The notes: a model not told the origin generated them from the letters alone. 64,000 bases of DNA from CALKHT01 sp964511575 (GCA_964511575.1 CAZEFM010000006.1:1-64000), one strand, 5' to 3'. Shown: positions 16,926-26,563, counted from the stretch's first letter. Numbers and translations are program-made.

Positions 16926-18107
16926 TCAGGTGAACAGCGGAGCGGCACGCTCGCACTGGTCGGTCACATAGTCGTAAAGTCGATTGACCCGCAACACGTG
17001 TGCCGAATACGTGTGGTTCGCTTCGACAAAGGCTCGCCCGGCTTTACCAAGTTTCCAGCGGAGCGTGGGGTCACGGGCAAGGTGAGCGATGGCGTTGGCG
17101 AATCCGTGCGGTGCGGGTGGGGCGAGGTAAGCGATGGAGGCATCCAGTATCTGGCTGTGCGTCGGCAGGTCGGTCACGAGAAGCGGCTTGCCCGCATGCA
17201 AGTAGGGAAAGATTTTCATCGGCGTGTTAAGGCCGCGGATGCGTGGAGCAGTGAGGATGTCCGCTTCACTGAGCAGTTCGCACAAACGATTGGCCGGCCA
17301 GCGACCAATGAAGTGTGTGCAGTCGGCGATGTTCAACGATTCAGCCTTACGGCGGTAGTGCGCGATCGCGGCATCATTCCCCCCGGCGATGACGAGGGAG
17401 AGTTCCGTTCCCTGTTCACGCGCAAGCGGCATCGCTTCCAGCAGCAGATCGACGCCCTGATAAGGTTCGAGGTTGCCGACATACATGAGGATCAGCCCTG
17501 TGATGCCGAATTGGCGGGCGAGGATGCCGCGGCGTTTGCGATCGGGTTGCTGGTACTGTGATATGTCGTGCAGCGTCTCGATGAACGTCGCGCCGTGACT
17601 ATTCGCGAGGTCCCGCAGCGCGTTGCACACCGGAGCCACCGCCAGCGCGCGTTGCACGGCTTTGCGTTCACACCAGTTGAACAGGCCGGACATCGGTCGC
17701 AGGTAGGGCATCTTCTCGACCATCTGCTGGGCGATGGACGAATCCATGTCGTAGATGTAGGGGATGCCATATTTGCGTTGGATCCACATCGCGATGAAGA
17801 CGGCCTCCTCATTGGCGTGGACGGCGTCGTAGCCGTGTGCGGCCAGCAGTTGCCGGGCTTTGCGCCAGACATACAGATCGGCGACGAGCTTCTGTGCGGA
17901 GAAACCCGGTCGGCGAACGCGAAGCCAGCGCGGTGTGTCGATGCGGTGCAGCGTGACGCCGGGGTAGGTACGTTCACTGCCGCCCTTGTAGCAGACAACA
18001 TCAACGGTCTCCCCGCGTTGGCTCAACGCGCGCAGCAGCAGGTCGACGTCGATGGGTGTGCCACGATCAACGTAGAACTCATGGGGGGCGAGCAGAAGCA
18101 CTCTCAT
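16926..18107 (-). CDS. GT4 family glycosyltransferase, paralogue B
   Basis: A 393-residue GT-B glycosyltransferase. It starts RVLLLAPHEFYVDRGTPIDV and has YIYDMDSSIAQQ, MYVGNLEPYQGVDLLLEAM and APRIRGLNTPMKIFPYL. It shares these blocks with the protein at 13738-15075 but lacks that protein's 40-residue leader and arginine-rich tail. Its start overlaps the stop of the GlpD-like gene by 4 bases. Probably cytoplasmic and acting on the growing lipid-linked repeat unit. Confidence 0.88.
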   Translation of the reverse strand: MRVLLLAPHEFYVDRGTPIDVDLLLRALSQRGETVDVVCYKGGSERTYPGVTLHRIDTPRWLRVRRPGFSAQKLVADLYVWRKARQLLAAHGYDAVHANEEAVFIAMWIQRKYGIPYIYDMDSSIAQQMVEKMPYLRPMSGLFNWCERKAVQRALAVAPVCNALRDLANSHGATFIETLHDISQYQQPDRKRRGILARQFGITGLILMYVGNLEPYQGVDLLLEAMPLAREQGTELSLVIAGGNDAAIAHYRRKAESLNIADCTHFIGRWPANRLCELLSEADILTAPRIRGLNTPMKIFPYLHAGKPLLVTDLPTHSQILDASIAYLAPPAPHGFANAIAHLARDPTLRWKLGKAGRAFVEANHTYSAHVLRVNRLYDYVTDQCERAAPLFT

Positions 18108-19642
18108 CGATCCACCTCCAGATCAGCAGCGACGGGAGTTGAGAAAGGACGCAGAGCATGCTGCAAACGTGCGAGTTCCACCTCGCATCGCGACGCTTCC
18201 CACTGAAGAAGCGGTGCGATGTGGCGACCGAGTTCCATCGCCTGCGATGCGGTGCCGTGCCAGTAACCGCGCCGAAGAATGAGGTCATCCAAATGCACAA
18301 CGGCTTCCTCGCGTGCAATCTGAGTAAGAAGCGCGACGGAGCATGGATCGTCGACAGACGTGACACAATCCGTCCACGAAGCGCGGAGGCCGATCTCCGG
18401 CCGATGAAGCGATCGATACGGCGGCAGTCGACGATGCTGGCGCGCGTACAGCCGGGTAAGTGCCTGTTCGGCAACGCGCCGTGCGGTGGTGAACTTCACA
18501 CCCGCAACGGTGATGAGGCCGCGCGGTCCGCCGATCGTGGCGTGATCGATGATGCGCGGTTGCGAGGTCGGGGTGGCGCTGCCCGGTGCCTTGGCGGGGA
18601 GCAATCCCGCGCAAACGACACGTACATCGTCAAGGCTCGCATGCAGGGCAGGGATGGCAGCGTTCAGATCGTTGATGAACATCTGCATCTGATCAAGCGT
18701 GGGATTTGCGATGGTCTCGTCGCCAACGTGTGGCGCGTGGTACGTTCCAGCGAGAATGGATCCGTGCCACGGCACAAGAAAGTAGGTGCGTGCTGCGGGT
18801 GTTCGCGGTGCGACCGCAAGCGCTGCATCGGAGAGCGGCCGGCGGTCGATCAGGAGGTTGAACGCCATGGCGGGAGGAGCGAGAGTTGACGGCGAGCGGT
18901 GCAACGCGGCAGCGACCTCTCCACACCAGGGGCCCGCGCAGTTCACGACGGCCGGAGCGTTGAAGGTGAAAGTGCCTCCTGTCACCGTGTCCACGGCCTG
19001 CACGCCGGCAACGCGCCCATCATTCGTCACCAAGTCGATGACTTCGGCATAGTTCAGCACGGTTGCCCCCGCAGCACACGCCCACCGAAGCATTTCCATG
19101 AGCACACGCTCGGAACTGGGCATGACAGCGTCATACCAAAGCGCGCCCCCACGGAGCCCGCGACGGTCCACCGCAGTGAAACGTGCGATCGTTGCCTCGG
19201 GCGTGAGCAGTTCGCCCGATGGTAGATGCAACGATGCGACGATCTGCTGATTGCGATCGACGGACAGTATGTCGTTGAGTTGCAATGCCGTCTTCATTAC
19301 CGAAGGGCGGCGTAGCCCCGAACCGTACAGGGGCATCAGGCATGCGAGCGGTCGCACGAGGTCAGGAAAGTGTTGCATGAACCAGTGTCGTTCGGCAACC
19401 GAGGCGCGGTGGCGACGCAGGTCGAACGACTGCAGGTATCGCAATCCGCCGTGCAGAATGCGCAGGCTGTTGAATGTTGTGGCGCTGCCGAAATCGTGTC
19501 GTTCAAGAAGCAAAGGGCGCAAACCGCGTCTTGCCGCCTCCAGTGCCACAGCCGCACCGTGAATGCCGCCACCGATCACGATGACCGCGTGTTCACGTTG
19601 CGAGGCAGCGTCGGGATCGCGATGGAGCATGCTTTCGTTCAT
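18104..19642 (-). CDS. GlpD/GlpA-like FAD-dependent oxidoreductase
   Basis: A 512-residue member of the glycerol-3-phosphate dehydrogenase family. IVIGGGIHGAAVALEAARRG is the FAD-binding motif. The sequence around SLRILHGGLRYLQ closely matches the family signature (IHGGLRYL), and ITVAGVKFTTAR matches the GGKWTTxR-like C-terminal motif. The usual role is oxidising glycerol-3-phosphate to dihydroxyacetone phosphate at the membrane. Its position in the middle of a polysaccharide operon, with 4-base overlaps on both sides, hints at a polyol-phosphate or sugar oxidation step in this pathway. That is inference. Confidence 0.83.
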   Translation of the reverse strand: MNESMLHRDPDAASQREHAVIVIGGGIHGAAVALEAARRGLRPLLLERHDFGSATTFNSLRILHGGLRYLQSFDLRRHRASVAERHWFMQHFPDLVRPLACLMPLYGSGLRRPSVMKTALQLNDILSVDRNQQIVASLHLPSGELLTPEATIARFTAVDRRGLRGGALWYDAVMPSSERVLMEMLRWACAAGATVLNYAEVIDLVTNDGRVAGVQAVDTVTGGTFTFNAPAVVNCAGPWCGEVAAALHRSPSTLAPPAMAFNLLIDRRPLSDAALAVAPRTPAARTYFLVPWHGSILAGTYHAPHVGDETIANPTLDQMQMFINDLNAAIPALHASLDDVRVVCAGLLPAKAPGSATPTSQPRIIDHATIGGPRGLITVAGVKFTTARRVAEQALTRLYARQHRRLPPYRSLHRPEIGLRASWTDCVTSVDDPCSVALLTQIAREEAVVHLDDLILRRGYWHGTASQAMELGRHIAPLLQWEASRCEVELARLQHALRPFSTPVAADLEVDR

Positions 19643-20511
19643 GATCGCACACGCGCATTGATGTCCATACAGGTACAGGCAGCGAAGGAAACTTCACGTT
19701 TATTGCGGTGAAGGCGAATCGCCATGTTGGACCGGGCGAGTTCCCACCATGATCCACGGCATCCGAAGATGCGCGGCTGGGACCACAACCCGGCCCGCAT
19801 CGTCTGCAGAATCGCGGCGGGACTGTTGAATGGCTCCTCCATCTCCAGCACGAAACCGTACCTCCCTGCTCGCGTCTGATGCCACGCCAGTCGAAGGGGA
19901 TCACTGCCTGGCAGCACCGCGATGCCGCGCCGGCGTGCGTGGCGGAGCAAAGTCGGTTCACGCGATGCCTGCGGACGGTTGCCATTGTCGCCGACGTGAA
20001 TGTGCTGCGCCCATGAAGAATTGAGAATTGCCTTCACTTTCCTTCCGCGCGCGCCCCACCATTTACCAAAGCCCCAGGGGAGCACCGTGATGGCATCGCA
20101 CGCGGCAACGCTAGTCAGCACCGCTTCGATTGGCGCACCATCGGGAAACGCCCGATCGCACGCCAGCGCCAGCACCTCCAGCCCCTCAGCGGTGATGATC
20201 TGTCGTCCGGCGACAAGCAGGAGTGTCGGTTGATTGTTGCAACAGGCGATGAGGACACGCGGGTCATCGGTGAGTTCTGTGCGCCATGGCGAGGTGCTGT
20301 CGAGCAGTGTGCCGTTGGCGAAGCCGTGGAATGCATGATGCCAGGCACATTCGGCGAGAAGCAGGCACCCGGGTGTGTTCCTCGGCAGGCCGAGTCGACC
20401 GGCCGCGTCGGCGAAATTGTGCTTCGCCGCGTCGAGAAAGACCGCCGGGTTGTAGCAGGGGTGAAAGTGGACGTGTGCGTCCACCAACATGGCCGATGCG
20501 TCAACGGGCAA
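19639..20511 (-). CDS. TatD/amidohydrolase-like metal-dependent hydrolase
   Basis: A 290-residue protein beginning with a DAHVHFHP metal-binding motif, as in TIM-barrel hydrolases. Other candidate metal ligands are HIHVGDNGN and the LPGSDPL stretch, where an Asp is expected. The overall match to named families is weak, so the substrate is unknown. A TTG at 20511 is taken as the start because AGGAG lies nine bases upstream; the first ATG (20490) has no such site. It overlaps the YdjM-like gene by 11 bases and the GlpD-like gene by 4. Confidence 0.68.
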   Translation of the reverse strand: MPVDASAMLVDAHVHFHPCYNPAVFLDAAKHNFADAAGRLGLPRNTPGCLLLAECAWHHAFHGFANGTLLDSTSPWRTELTDDPRVLIACCNNQPTLLLVAGRQIITAEGLEVLALACDRAFPDGAPIEAVLTSVAACDAITVLPWGFGKWWGARGRKVKAILNSSWAQHIHVGDNGNRPQASREPTLLRHARRRGIAVLPGSDPLRLAWHQTRAGRYGFVLEMEEPFNSPAAILQTMRAGLWSQPRIFGCRGSWWELARSNMAIRLHRNKREVSFAACTCMDINARVRS

Positions 20512-21091
20512 GGTGATGGTCTCCTGTAAGCGTGCGTGAGTCGCGCGGTGTGGCGTGGTGTCGATGGTTGCGACGCCGCGCGAGGTGAACGATGCGCCAC
20601 AGGAGCAGCACGAAGAGGCATTCGGTGGCGATTGTCAGGGCGTGGTCCAGCCATGCGGCAGGCGACGAGTGCCGCACGCCCGCAAAGATCGGCCACGGCG
20701 ACGCGATGCGTGTCTTCGTGAAGGGCCAACCCAGCATCACACCGCGTCCGAATGTCATCGCATCCAACACCACGTGGGACGTGTAGCAGGCGAATGCGAC
20801 GCTCCACATCCGCGCCATGGACACGCGTTGCATGAGGAAGGACAGGATGAGTGCGATTGGCACCGCGAGGAGTGCGCCCATGATGATGCTGTGGGTTGGG
20901 CCTCCGTGATCGACGAATGGCCCCGAACCGAACAGCAGACCGAGGAGAATGTCCAGATCGGGCGCAACCAATGTGAAAAGAAGGATCACAAGCACGCACG
21001 CGCGCCGGTACATCGACAGAGGCCGTACCTGTTCGCGGACGCTGGGCCAGACCAGCAGCAACACGCCACCGTGGGCGATGGGAGAGGGCAT
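20501..21091 (-). CDS. YdjM/DUF457-like membrane-bound metal-dependent hydrolase
   Basis: A 196-residue membrane protein with about five hydrophobic segments. It has the family's conserved pieces: MPSPIAHGG, APDLDILLG, DHGGPTHSI and SHVVLDAMTFGRGVMLGWPF. Relatives are annotated as inner-membrane metal-dependent hydrolases, usually without a known substrate. The ATG is preceded by GAGGAC. It is followed directly by the TatD-like hydrolase and the GlpD-like oxidoreductase, so the three may act together. Confidence 0.78.
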   Translation of the reverse strand: MPSPIAHGGVLLLVWPSVREQVRPLSMYRRACVLVILLFTLVAPDLDILLGLLFGSGPFVDHGGPTHSIIMGALLAVPIALILSFLMQRVSMARMWSVAFACYTSHVVLDAMTFGRGVMLGWPFTKTRIASPWPIFAGVRHSSPAAWLDHALTIATECLFVLLLWRIVHLARRRNHRHHATPRDSRTLTGDHHLAR

Positions 21092-21109
21092 GGCGCTGTC
21101 CTCGTTACG

Positions 21110-23176
21110 TCATCGGGCGATGCGGTAGATGTCCGAACGGTCCTGATGCTCCTCGCCGTCGGGTGGCGGCGCACCAAACGCGGTGGCGGCCGCGATCCAG
21201 CGAATCTTGTACGGCTTACGGTCCTGTGCCTCGTGGTAGATGCGCACCAGCAGTTCGGAGATCACACCGATCATCACGAACATCACCGCCATGAGGAACG
21301 TCATCATGGCGAACAACACCAGTACGTTGTTGTTCAGACTCACGGGTGAGCCGTGTTCCGTCCAGATGTTGTACTTCTGCAGGATGGCGATGCCGAGCGT
21401 TGCGAGCGAGAGAACAAGTGTGAGCATCGCGGCTTTGCCGAAGAAGTAGAGCGGTTTGGTGAGGTAGTCGCCCAGGAACTTTACGGTCATGAGGTCGAGC
21501 AGCACCTTGATGGTTCGTTTCAGGCCGTATTTGCTCGTTCCCGCGACGCGGGGTCGGTGATTGACGACCTGTTCGGTGATGCGCGCCCCGCGCCACTTGC
21601 AGATGGCGGGCAAGAAACGATGCATCTCGCCATAGAGCCGCACATCCTCGAGCACCTCCCGGCGGTACGCTTTCATCGAGCAGCCGAAGTCGTGGATCTC
21701 CCGCGTCCAGGTCAGCCGCCGAATCAGTCGGTTCGCCAAAATGGATGGCAGGCGTCGACTCAGCAGCTTGTCCTGGCGGTTCTTTCGCCAACCGCTGACG
21801 ATGTCGTAACCCGGCGGTTCGTCGAGTTTGCGAACAAGTGCGGGGATGTCGTGCGGATCATTCTGTCGATCGCCATCCATCGGGACGATCACCTTGCCAC
21901 GCGCGTGGGCGAACCCCGCAGCCATTGCGGCCGTCTGGCCGAAGTTCTTCATGAATGCGATCAATGTGACGCGCGGGTCATCACTTGCGGCATCCTGCAA
22001 CAGGGCGATGGTGTCATCGTTGCTGCCGTCATCGATGAATAGAATCTCGTAACGCCGATCAACATCCTGACTCACGATTTCCGCAAGTTCGTGGTAGAGG
22101 TCGACGATGTTCTCCTGCTCGTTGTAGAGCGGAACGACGATGGAAACATCGGGTGTGGTTGCGTCGTTCATTCGCAGAGGATTGGTGTTCATGGTTGTTT
22201 GGCGGAATGAGGTCGAAGGTATGGCGAACAGTCCGGGGCGCATGGTGCGGCGCACCTGATGGGCGACGGTGTGGCCCGTTCGATGCAGTCGGCGCGTGGT
22301 GGCGGCTTTGCCACGGATGAGGCAGTTCCATTGGTATTGCCGAAGAAAACGTTGAAAGGCCGGATCGTCATAGCGCCGCAGGCGACGAAGCATGCTTCGC
22401 ACATAGCCCCACCACATGGCGACGCCGCCGACGATGAATGGGGGCCGCGTCATACGGAACACGGCACTGGCGGTCATGTATGGCAGCGATGTGCCCATGA
22501 AGTATTGGCCGTAGCCGTGCCGCATGCGTCCGGTGAGTATGCCGCGCTGGCTGGACCCCATCGGGCGCAGGTGAATGAAGCGCAACGCGGGTTCGTCCCA
22601 ACTGCAGGCGATCCATCCCAGCATGCGGCAGCGATGACAGTCGATGCCGTCCCACATCACTTCACGTACGAAGCCGCCGATCTGCTCGAAGCACTCGCGG
22701 CGATAGAACTTGCTCATGCCGACGGACATTTCATCGCCGCACGCCTCGCTGATGAGTTCGCCGTTTGCTGCGACAAAGTAAGGCTTGCCGCTGCAGGTGC
22801 CGATGCGAGGGTTGGCACGCATTCGGCGCATCAGCGTTTCGAAGTAACGCGGGGGAAGGTCCAGATCGAGGTCGAGCTTGCAAAGGTAGTCGAACGCATC
22901 GAGATCGATCGTGTCCAGCCCCGTGTAGAACGCATCAATGACGCCGGGCCCGACGTTGCGTTGTGGTGAGGATGTTCGCCGGATGACACGGATGAAATCG
23001 TAACGATGTTCAAAGTCGGCGAGAATTAGGGGCGTTGCATCGGTCGACCCGTCATCCACGATGACCCACAACGCTGGTCGAACCGATTGCGCAACGACGC
23101 TTTCGAGTGTTCGCCGCGCGTAGGCGGCTTCGTCTCGACAGGGACTGATCAGGCAGTAGCGATCCTTGCGTGTCAC
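21110..23176 (-). CDS. Two GT2 glycosyltransferase domains fused in one protein
   Basis: A 688-residue double enzyme. Domain 1 (about residues 5-310) starts RYCLISPCRDEA and has VDDGSTDAT and the acidic CKLDLDLDL strand. Domain 2 (about 340-640) starts VSIVVPLYNEQENI, has FIDDGSNDDT, MDGDRQNDP and a DFGCSMKAYRRE loop, and ends with two transmembrane segments, as in DPM1/ArnC-type polyprenyl-phosphate glycosyltransferases. The linker holds two in-frame Met codons (329 and 336) without ribosome-binding sites, which suggests loss of a stop between two former genes. The GTG at 23176 overlaps the upstream stop (GTGA); the frame is open to 23254. Confidence 0.85.
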   Translation of the reverse strand: MTRKDRYCLISPCRDEAAYARRTLESVVAQSVRPALWVIVDDGSTDATPLILADFEHRYDFIRVIRRTSSPQRNVGPGVIDAFYTGLDTIDLDAFDYLCKLDLDLDLPPRYFETLMRRMRANPRIGTCSGKPYFVAANGELISEACGDEMSVGMSKFYRRECFEQIGGFVREVMWDGIDCHRCRMLGWIACSWDEPALRFIHLRPMGSSQRGILTGRMRHGYGQYFMGTSLPYMTASAVFRMTRPPFIVGGVAMWWGYVRSMLRRLRRYDDPAFQRFLRQYQWNCLIRGKAATTRRLHRTGHTVAHQVRRTMRPGLFAIPSTSFRQTTMNTNPLRMNDATTPDVSIVVPLYNEQENIVDLYHELAEIVSQDVDRRYEILFIDDGSNDDTIALLQDAASDDPRVTLIAFMKNFGQTAAMAAGFAHARGKVIVPMDGDRQNDPHDIPALVRKLDEPPGYDIVSGWRKNRQDKLLSRRLPSILANRLIRRLTWTREIHDFGCSMKAYRREVLEDVRLYGEMHRFLPAICKWRGARITEQVVNHRPRVAGTSKYGLKRTIKVLLDLMTVKFLGDYLTKPLYFFGKAAMLTLVLSLATLGIAILQKYNIWTEHGSPVSLNNNVLVLFAMMTFLMAVMFVMIGVISELLVRIYHEAQDRKPYKIRWIAAATAFGAPPPDGEEHQDRSDIYRIAR

Positions 23177-24456
23177 CGGGCGTACTCGGGGATGGACCTT
23201 GGCTGGATGTCGGGTGCGACCGTTTGGCTGCGGGACGACTCGGGCGCGGGACAACTGTTCCGCGATGCGGTCAGGATTTGCAATAACCGTGCCGCTTCGT
23301 GCCGGACGTTGTAGTGCTGTTCCACGTGACGGCGCCCGGCCTGTCCGAAACGGGTTCGCGTTTCGGGATCATCCAGCAGATTGGTGATGCGTTCCGCGAG
23401 GCTGACGGCGTCCCCGGGTGCGACGGTGAAGCCGTTGACGCGATCCTCCACCAGTTCACCCACGCCGGCAATACGTGTGGCGACGACGGGCACACCCGCG
23501 GCGAGCGCTTCCATCAGCACGACGGGCACGCCCTCGGCAAAGCTGGCCATGACAAACACATCCGTCTGCGAAAGGTGTTCGCGCACCTGGTCCTGTGAGC
23601 GGTAGCCAACGAAGCGAACGTGCCCGGCGAGGCCGATATCGCGCGTCTGCTTCTCAAGCGCCGACCGGTCAGGCCCATCGCCCACGACGGTCAGTTCCAC
23701 ATCGGGATGGCGTATCCGCACGGTTCGCAACGCATCGAGCAGAACGGGCAACCCCTTCACCGCGGCGAGGCGACCAACGAAAAGCAGGTGTCGACCGGGG
23801 CCGCGATGTTTGACAGGGTTGTAACGTGTGGGGTCCACGCCGCAATGCACAATGTTCAGTCGCTCCCACGTGTCGGGTGGAGCAAAAATCATGGCCTGGC
23901 TTCGGCAGAAATGACTGATGCAGCAGACGAAGCGGGCACGACGAATCTTTTCGTCGATGCGCCAGCGCATCGGTTCGAAGAAGATGGCGGGGCCGTGCAT
24001 CGTGAAGCTGAACGGCACGCCGCTCAGGTGGGAAGCGAGCATGGCGACGGAGCAACTTGAGTTCGCGAAGTGGTTGTGCAGGTGGTCGATCGCACGATTG
24101 GTCAACTCCCGCGCGAGGATCGCAGCCTCGGTGAAGTAGAAAAGCTGGTAGAGCATCCCGCGCCAGCCCGGGGGGCTTGTCCGAATCGCCAACGCAAGTG
24201 CCCCGAAGTAACGGGCGGGATGTCGCAGCAGGAAAGTCGCATGGCTGCGAAGCGCGGTGAAGAAGCGGGGCGGAAGAATGTAGAAGGTACAAGCGCGTTC
24301 CGTTTCCTGCTCCCGTCCGGTGGTTTCACGCGAGGCGGGGCGGCGGATGGCGAACGTCTGCACCTCGACGCCCAGATCACGCAGCGCGGCAACCTCACGC
24401 TGGATGAACGTGTCGGTCACACGGGGATATTCACCGGTCAGGTAGGCGATGCGCAT
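23173..24456 (-). CDS. GT4 family glycosyltransferase
   Basis: A 427-residue GT-B enzyme. It starts MRIAYLTGEYPRVTDTFIQRE, typical of exopolysaccharide GT4 proteins. It then has FTMHGPAIFF, LLFVGRLAAVKGLPVLLDAL, VVGDGPDR and the EX7E region ASFAEGVPVVLMEALAAG. It overlaps the downstream GT2 fusion by 4 bases and the upstream epimerase by 19. Cytoplasmic, acting on the lipid-linked repeat unit; sugar specificity is not readable. Confidence 0.9.
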   Translation of the reverse strand: MRIAYLTGEYPRVTDTFIQREVAALRDLGVEVQTFAIRRPASRETTGREQETERACTFYILPPRFFTALRSHATFLLRHPARYFGALALAIRTSPPGWRGMLYQLFYFTEAAILARELTNRAIDHLHNHFANSSCSVAMLASHLSGVPFSFTMHGPAIFFEPMRWRIDEKIRRARFVCCISHFCRSQAMIFAPPDTWERLNIVHCGVDPTRYNPVKHRGPGRHLLFVGRLAAVKGLPVLLDALRTVRIRHPDVELTVVGDGPDRSALEKQTRDIGLAGHVRFVGYRSQDQVREHLSQTDVFVMASFAEGVPVVLMEALAAGVPVVATRIAGVGELVEDRVNGFTVAPGDAVSLAERITNLLDDPETRTRFGQAGRRHVEQHYNVRHEAARLLQILTASRNSCPAPESSRSQTVAPDIQPRSIPEYAR

Positions 24457-25514
24457 GGGTTGGATGCCTCCTTGACGTGAGCGCGTGAAGTGGTGGCAGA
24501 ATCGGTGGGCGCGGAAATGACGGGATTGACAACGGAACGGTCGAGTGCCGTCGTCAGGTTGTATCGGGGCGTGCAGCCGAGAACGCGTTTCATGCGTTCA
24601 TTGGCGTAACGCAGGGGTTTGCATCGCGCGTGAAGACGTGCGGGGATGAGGACGCCGGGCAGTCGCGCGCGCCCGCTGAAAAGGAGTCGATTCGTCCAGT
24701 GGGCGGTGGCGGCGAGCAGTCGCATGCACGTCCAGTTGATGGGAATGATCCGTGGTCGCTGGGACGTGCGACGCAGCAGCTCCTTCATGTAGCGACGTTG
24801 CGTGGGCGGGGCGTCGTCGACGAGGTTGATCGTTTGGCCGATGGCGCCGTCGCGTTCCACGGCGAGAACGACGGCTTCGGCACAATGGTCGACGTAGATC
24901 AGCGGCAGGCGTGCCCATGCGCCGATTCGGATCCAGAAGTTGTCGCTGACCTGTGCGCCGAGGCGCGCGGTCCAGGTGTTGGCGCGGCCGTAGATCACGC
25001 CCGGCCGCAGGATGGTCACGGCGGCGTTGTGTTCATCGGCGAACTCACGGACAAGCTGTTCCTGCACCAGCTTCGTCTGAGTATAGGCGTCGCGGGAGGC
25101 ATCGAGCGGCGCGAGCGGGCTGGATTCGTCGAGCGTGGCGTGGGTACGCAGGGCGAGATAGTCGTAGACGCTGAAGCTGCTGATCGCCACCAACCGTTTC
25201 ACGCGTGCGGCCGCCATGGCGGTGAGGAGATTCTCCGTGGCGTTGACGGTGCCGCGAAACTGGGTATCGAAGTCGCCCGCCTTTGATGCCGCCAGATGCA
25301 GCACCGCATCAACACCGGCAACCATATCGACCAATCCACGCGGATCGCGCAGGTCGGCCCGGACGAGTTCGACATCGCGGTGGGTCTTCCACGGCAGGTC
25401 GTCGGCTGTGCCAGCAGGGCGCACCATCGCCCGTACGCGGTGCCCGCGCGCCAGCGCCTCCGTCACGACGTGACGGCCTAGAAAACCCGATGCGCCGGTG
25501 ACGAGCAATCTCAT
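24438..25514 (-). CDS. NAD-dependent epimerase/dehydratase (extended SDR)
   Basis: A 358-residue extended SDR with TGASGFLGRHVV (NAD-binding), ISSFSVYDYLA and a YTQTKLVQE active site (YxxxK), and the RPGVIYGR segment that follows in this family. The ATG at 25514 overlaps the stop of the Gfo/Idh/MocA gene (ATGA). Together they look like a two-step NDP-sugar or sugar-modifying pair. It is related only distantly to the other epimerase at 15869-16912. Confidence 0.88.
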   Translation of the reverse strand: MRLLVTGASGFLGRHVVTEALARGHRVRAMVRPAGTADDLPWKTHRDVELVRADLRDPRGLVDMVAGVDAVLHLAASKAGDFDTQFRGTVNATENLLTAMAAARVKRLVAISSFSVYDYLALRTHATLDESSPLAPLDASRDAYTQTKLVQEQLVREFADEHNAAVTILRPGVIYGRANTWTARLGAQVSDNFWIRIGAWARLPLIYVDHCAEAVVLAVERDGAIGQTINLVDDAPPTQRRYMKELLRRTSQRPRIIPINWTCMRLLAATAHWTNRLLFSGRARLPGVLIPARLHARCKPLRYANERMKRVLGCTPRYNLTTALDRSVVNPVISAPTDSATTSRAHVKEASNPCASPT

Positions 25515-26563
25515 GACACGCGGCCCTCCGCGACAAGCGCATCGATGAGACGGCTTGTTTGGTCCATGTCGTCGTATGTCACGGGCGGTTCCCCGCCACG
25601 CGCGAGCGCCGCGTATGTCCTGCGAAGGAATGTGTGCATGCCTTCGTAAGGCGTCGCCTGCAGGATCTTGCGACGGAAGTTGGCGACGCTCGCGCTGACC
25701 AGTTCGACCCCTCCGGCGAACTGGTTCAGCAGCGGCGACAACGGGCCGGGCCTGCGCGGCGTTTCGATCCGCAGCGCCGGCTGGAACAGATCGGCGTGCG
25801 CAGCACCACACGTGCCACGAACCGTCAACGTGAATTCATCCGGCTGCGTTTGCGATGTGAAGCGAATCCGCGCGTGAACATCTCCGCCAACCACGATCGC
25901 ATCAAGGTCGTCGTACTTGAACATCGGATCACGGCTCTTGTTGCTCCAAAGCGCGGTGACACGATCCACAGATGGCAGGAAACGCAACGCGAGATACGCC
26001 AAATGCGGCAAAAACTCGTGCAAAACACCCGCGGGGAGTTGGTGGCTCGGGTGTGGCAGGTTGCGATCGCTATATCGGCTGCCGGCATGCAGCCCTAACG
26101 CCATACGCACATCCACCTCGCGTACCTCACCCAGCGCACCAGTCCCGACGAGTTCCTCGATGCGCTGCACGGGTTCATTGAATCGGTAGTTGTGGTCCTC
26201 CACCAGTCGTTGTCCGGTGTGTTCAGCCGTGGCCCGAAGACGCTGGAACTCCGCATGGCTCGGCGTCACCGGTTTCTCAACAAGGACATGGCACCCGGCG
26301 TTCAGACAATCGGTCGCAAGCGATGCGTGGGTCTGCGGCGGCGTGAGAATATGCACCACATCTGGACGAACCGTATCGAGCATTTCCCGATGGTTGGTGA
26401 ACGGCTGCACCCCATCGTATTGCGATGCGGCAAATCGCGCGGAGGCACGTGAAAGGTCGCACACGCCAACGATGCGTGCCAGCTTTTCACGCGCCACGCA
26501 GGCAAGGTGTTCGCGCGAAATCGCGCCGGTACCGATCACAGCGGTGGTGAGCGTTGCGGTCAT
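25511..26563 (-). CDS. Gfo/Idh/MocA family oxidoreductase
   Basis: A 350-residue NAD(P)-dependent sugar oxidoreductase. It has AVIGTGAISREHL (dinucleotide-binding), the LTPPQTHASLA strand and VLVEKPVTPS, which holds the conserved EKP of the family. A C-terminal alpha/beta domain follows. It probably oxidises or reduces a nucleotide-activated sugar for the polysaccharide. The start is well supported: GGAGGTGAGC precedes the ATG, which overlaps the upstream stop by 4 bases. Confidence 0.9.
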   Translation of the reverse strand: MTATLTTAVIGTGAISREHLACVAREKLARIVGVCDLSRASARFAASQYDGVQPFTNHREMLDTVRPDVVHILTPPQTHASLATDCLNAGCHVLVEKPVTPSHAEFQRLRATAEHTGQRLVEDHNYRFNEPVQRIEELVGTGALGEVREVDVRMALGLHAGSRYSDRNLPHPSHQLPAGVLHEFLPHLAYLALRFLPSVDRVTALWSNKSRDPMFKYDDLDAIVVGGDVHARIRFTSQTQPDEFTLTVRGTCGAAHADLFQPALRIETPRRPGPLSPLLNQFAGGVELVSASVANFRRKILQATPYEGMHTFLRRTYAALARGGEPPVTYDDMDQTSRLIDALVAEGRVS

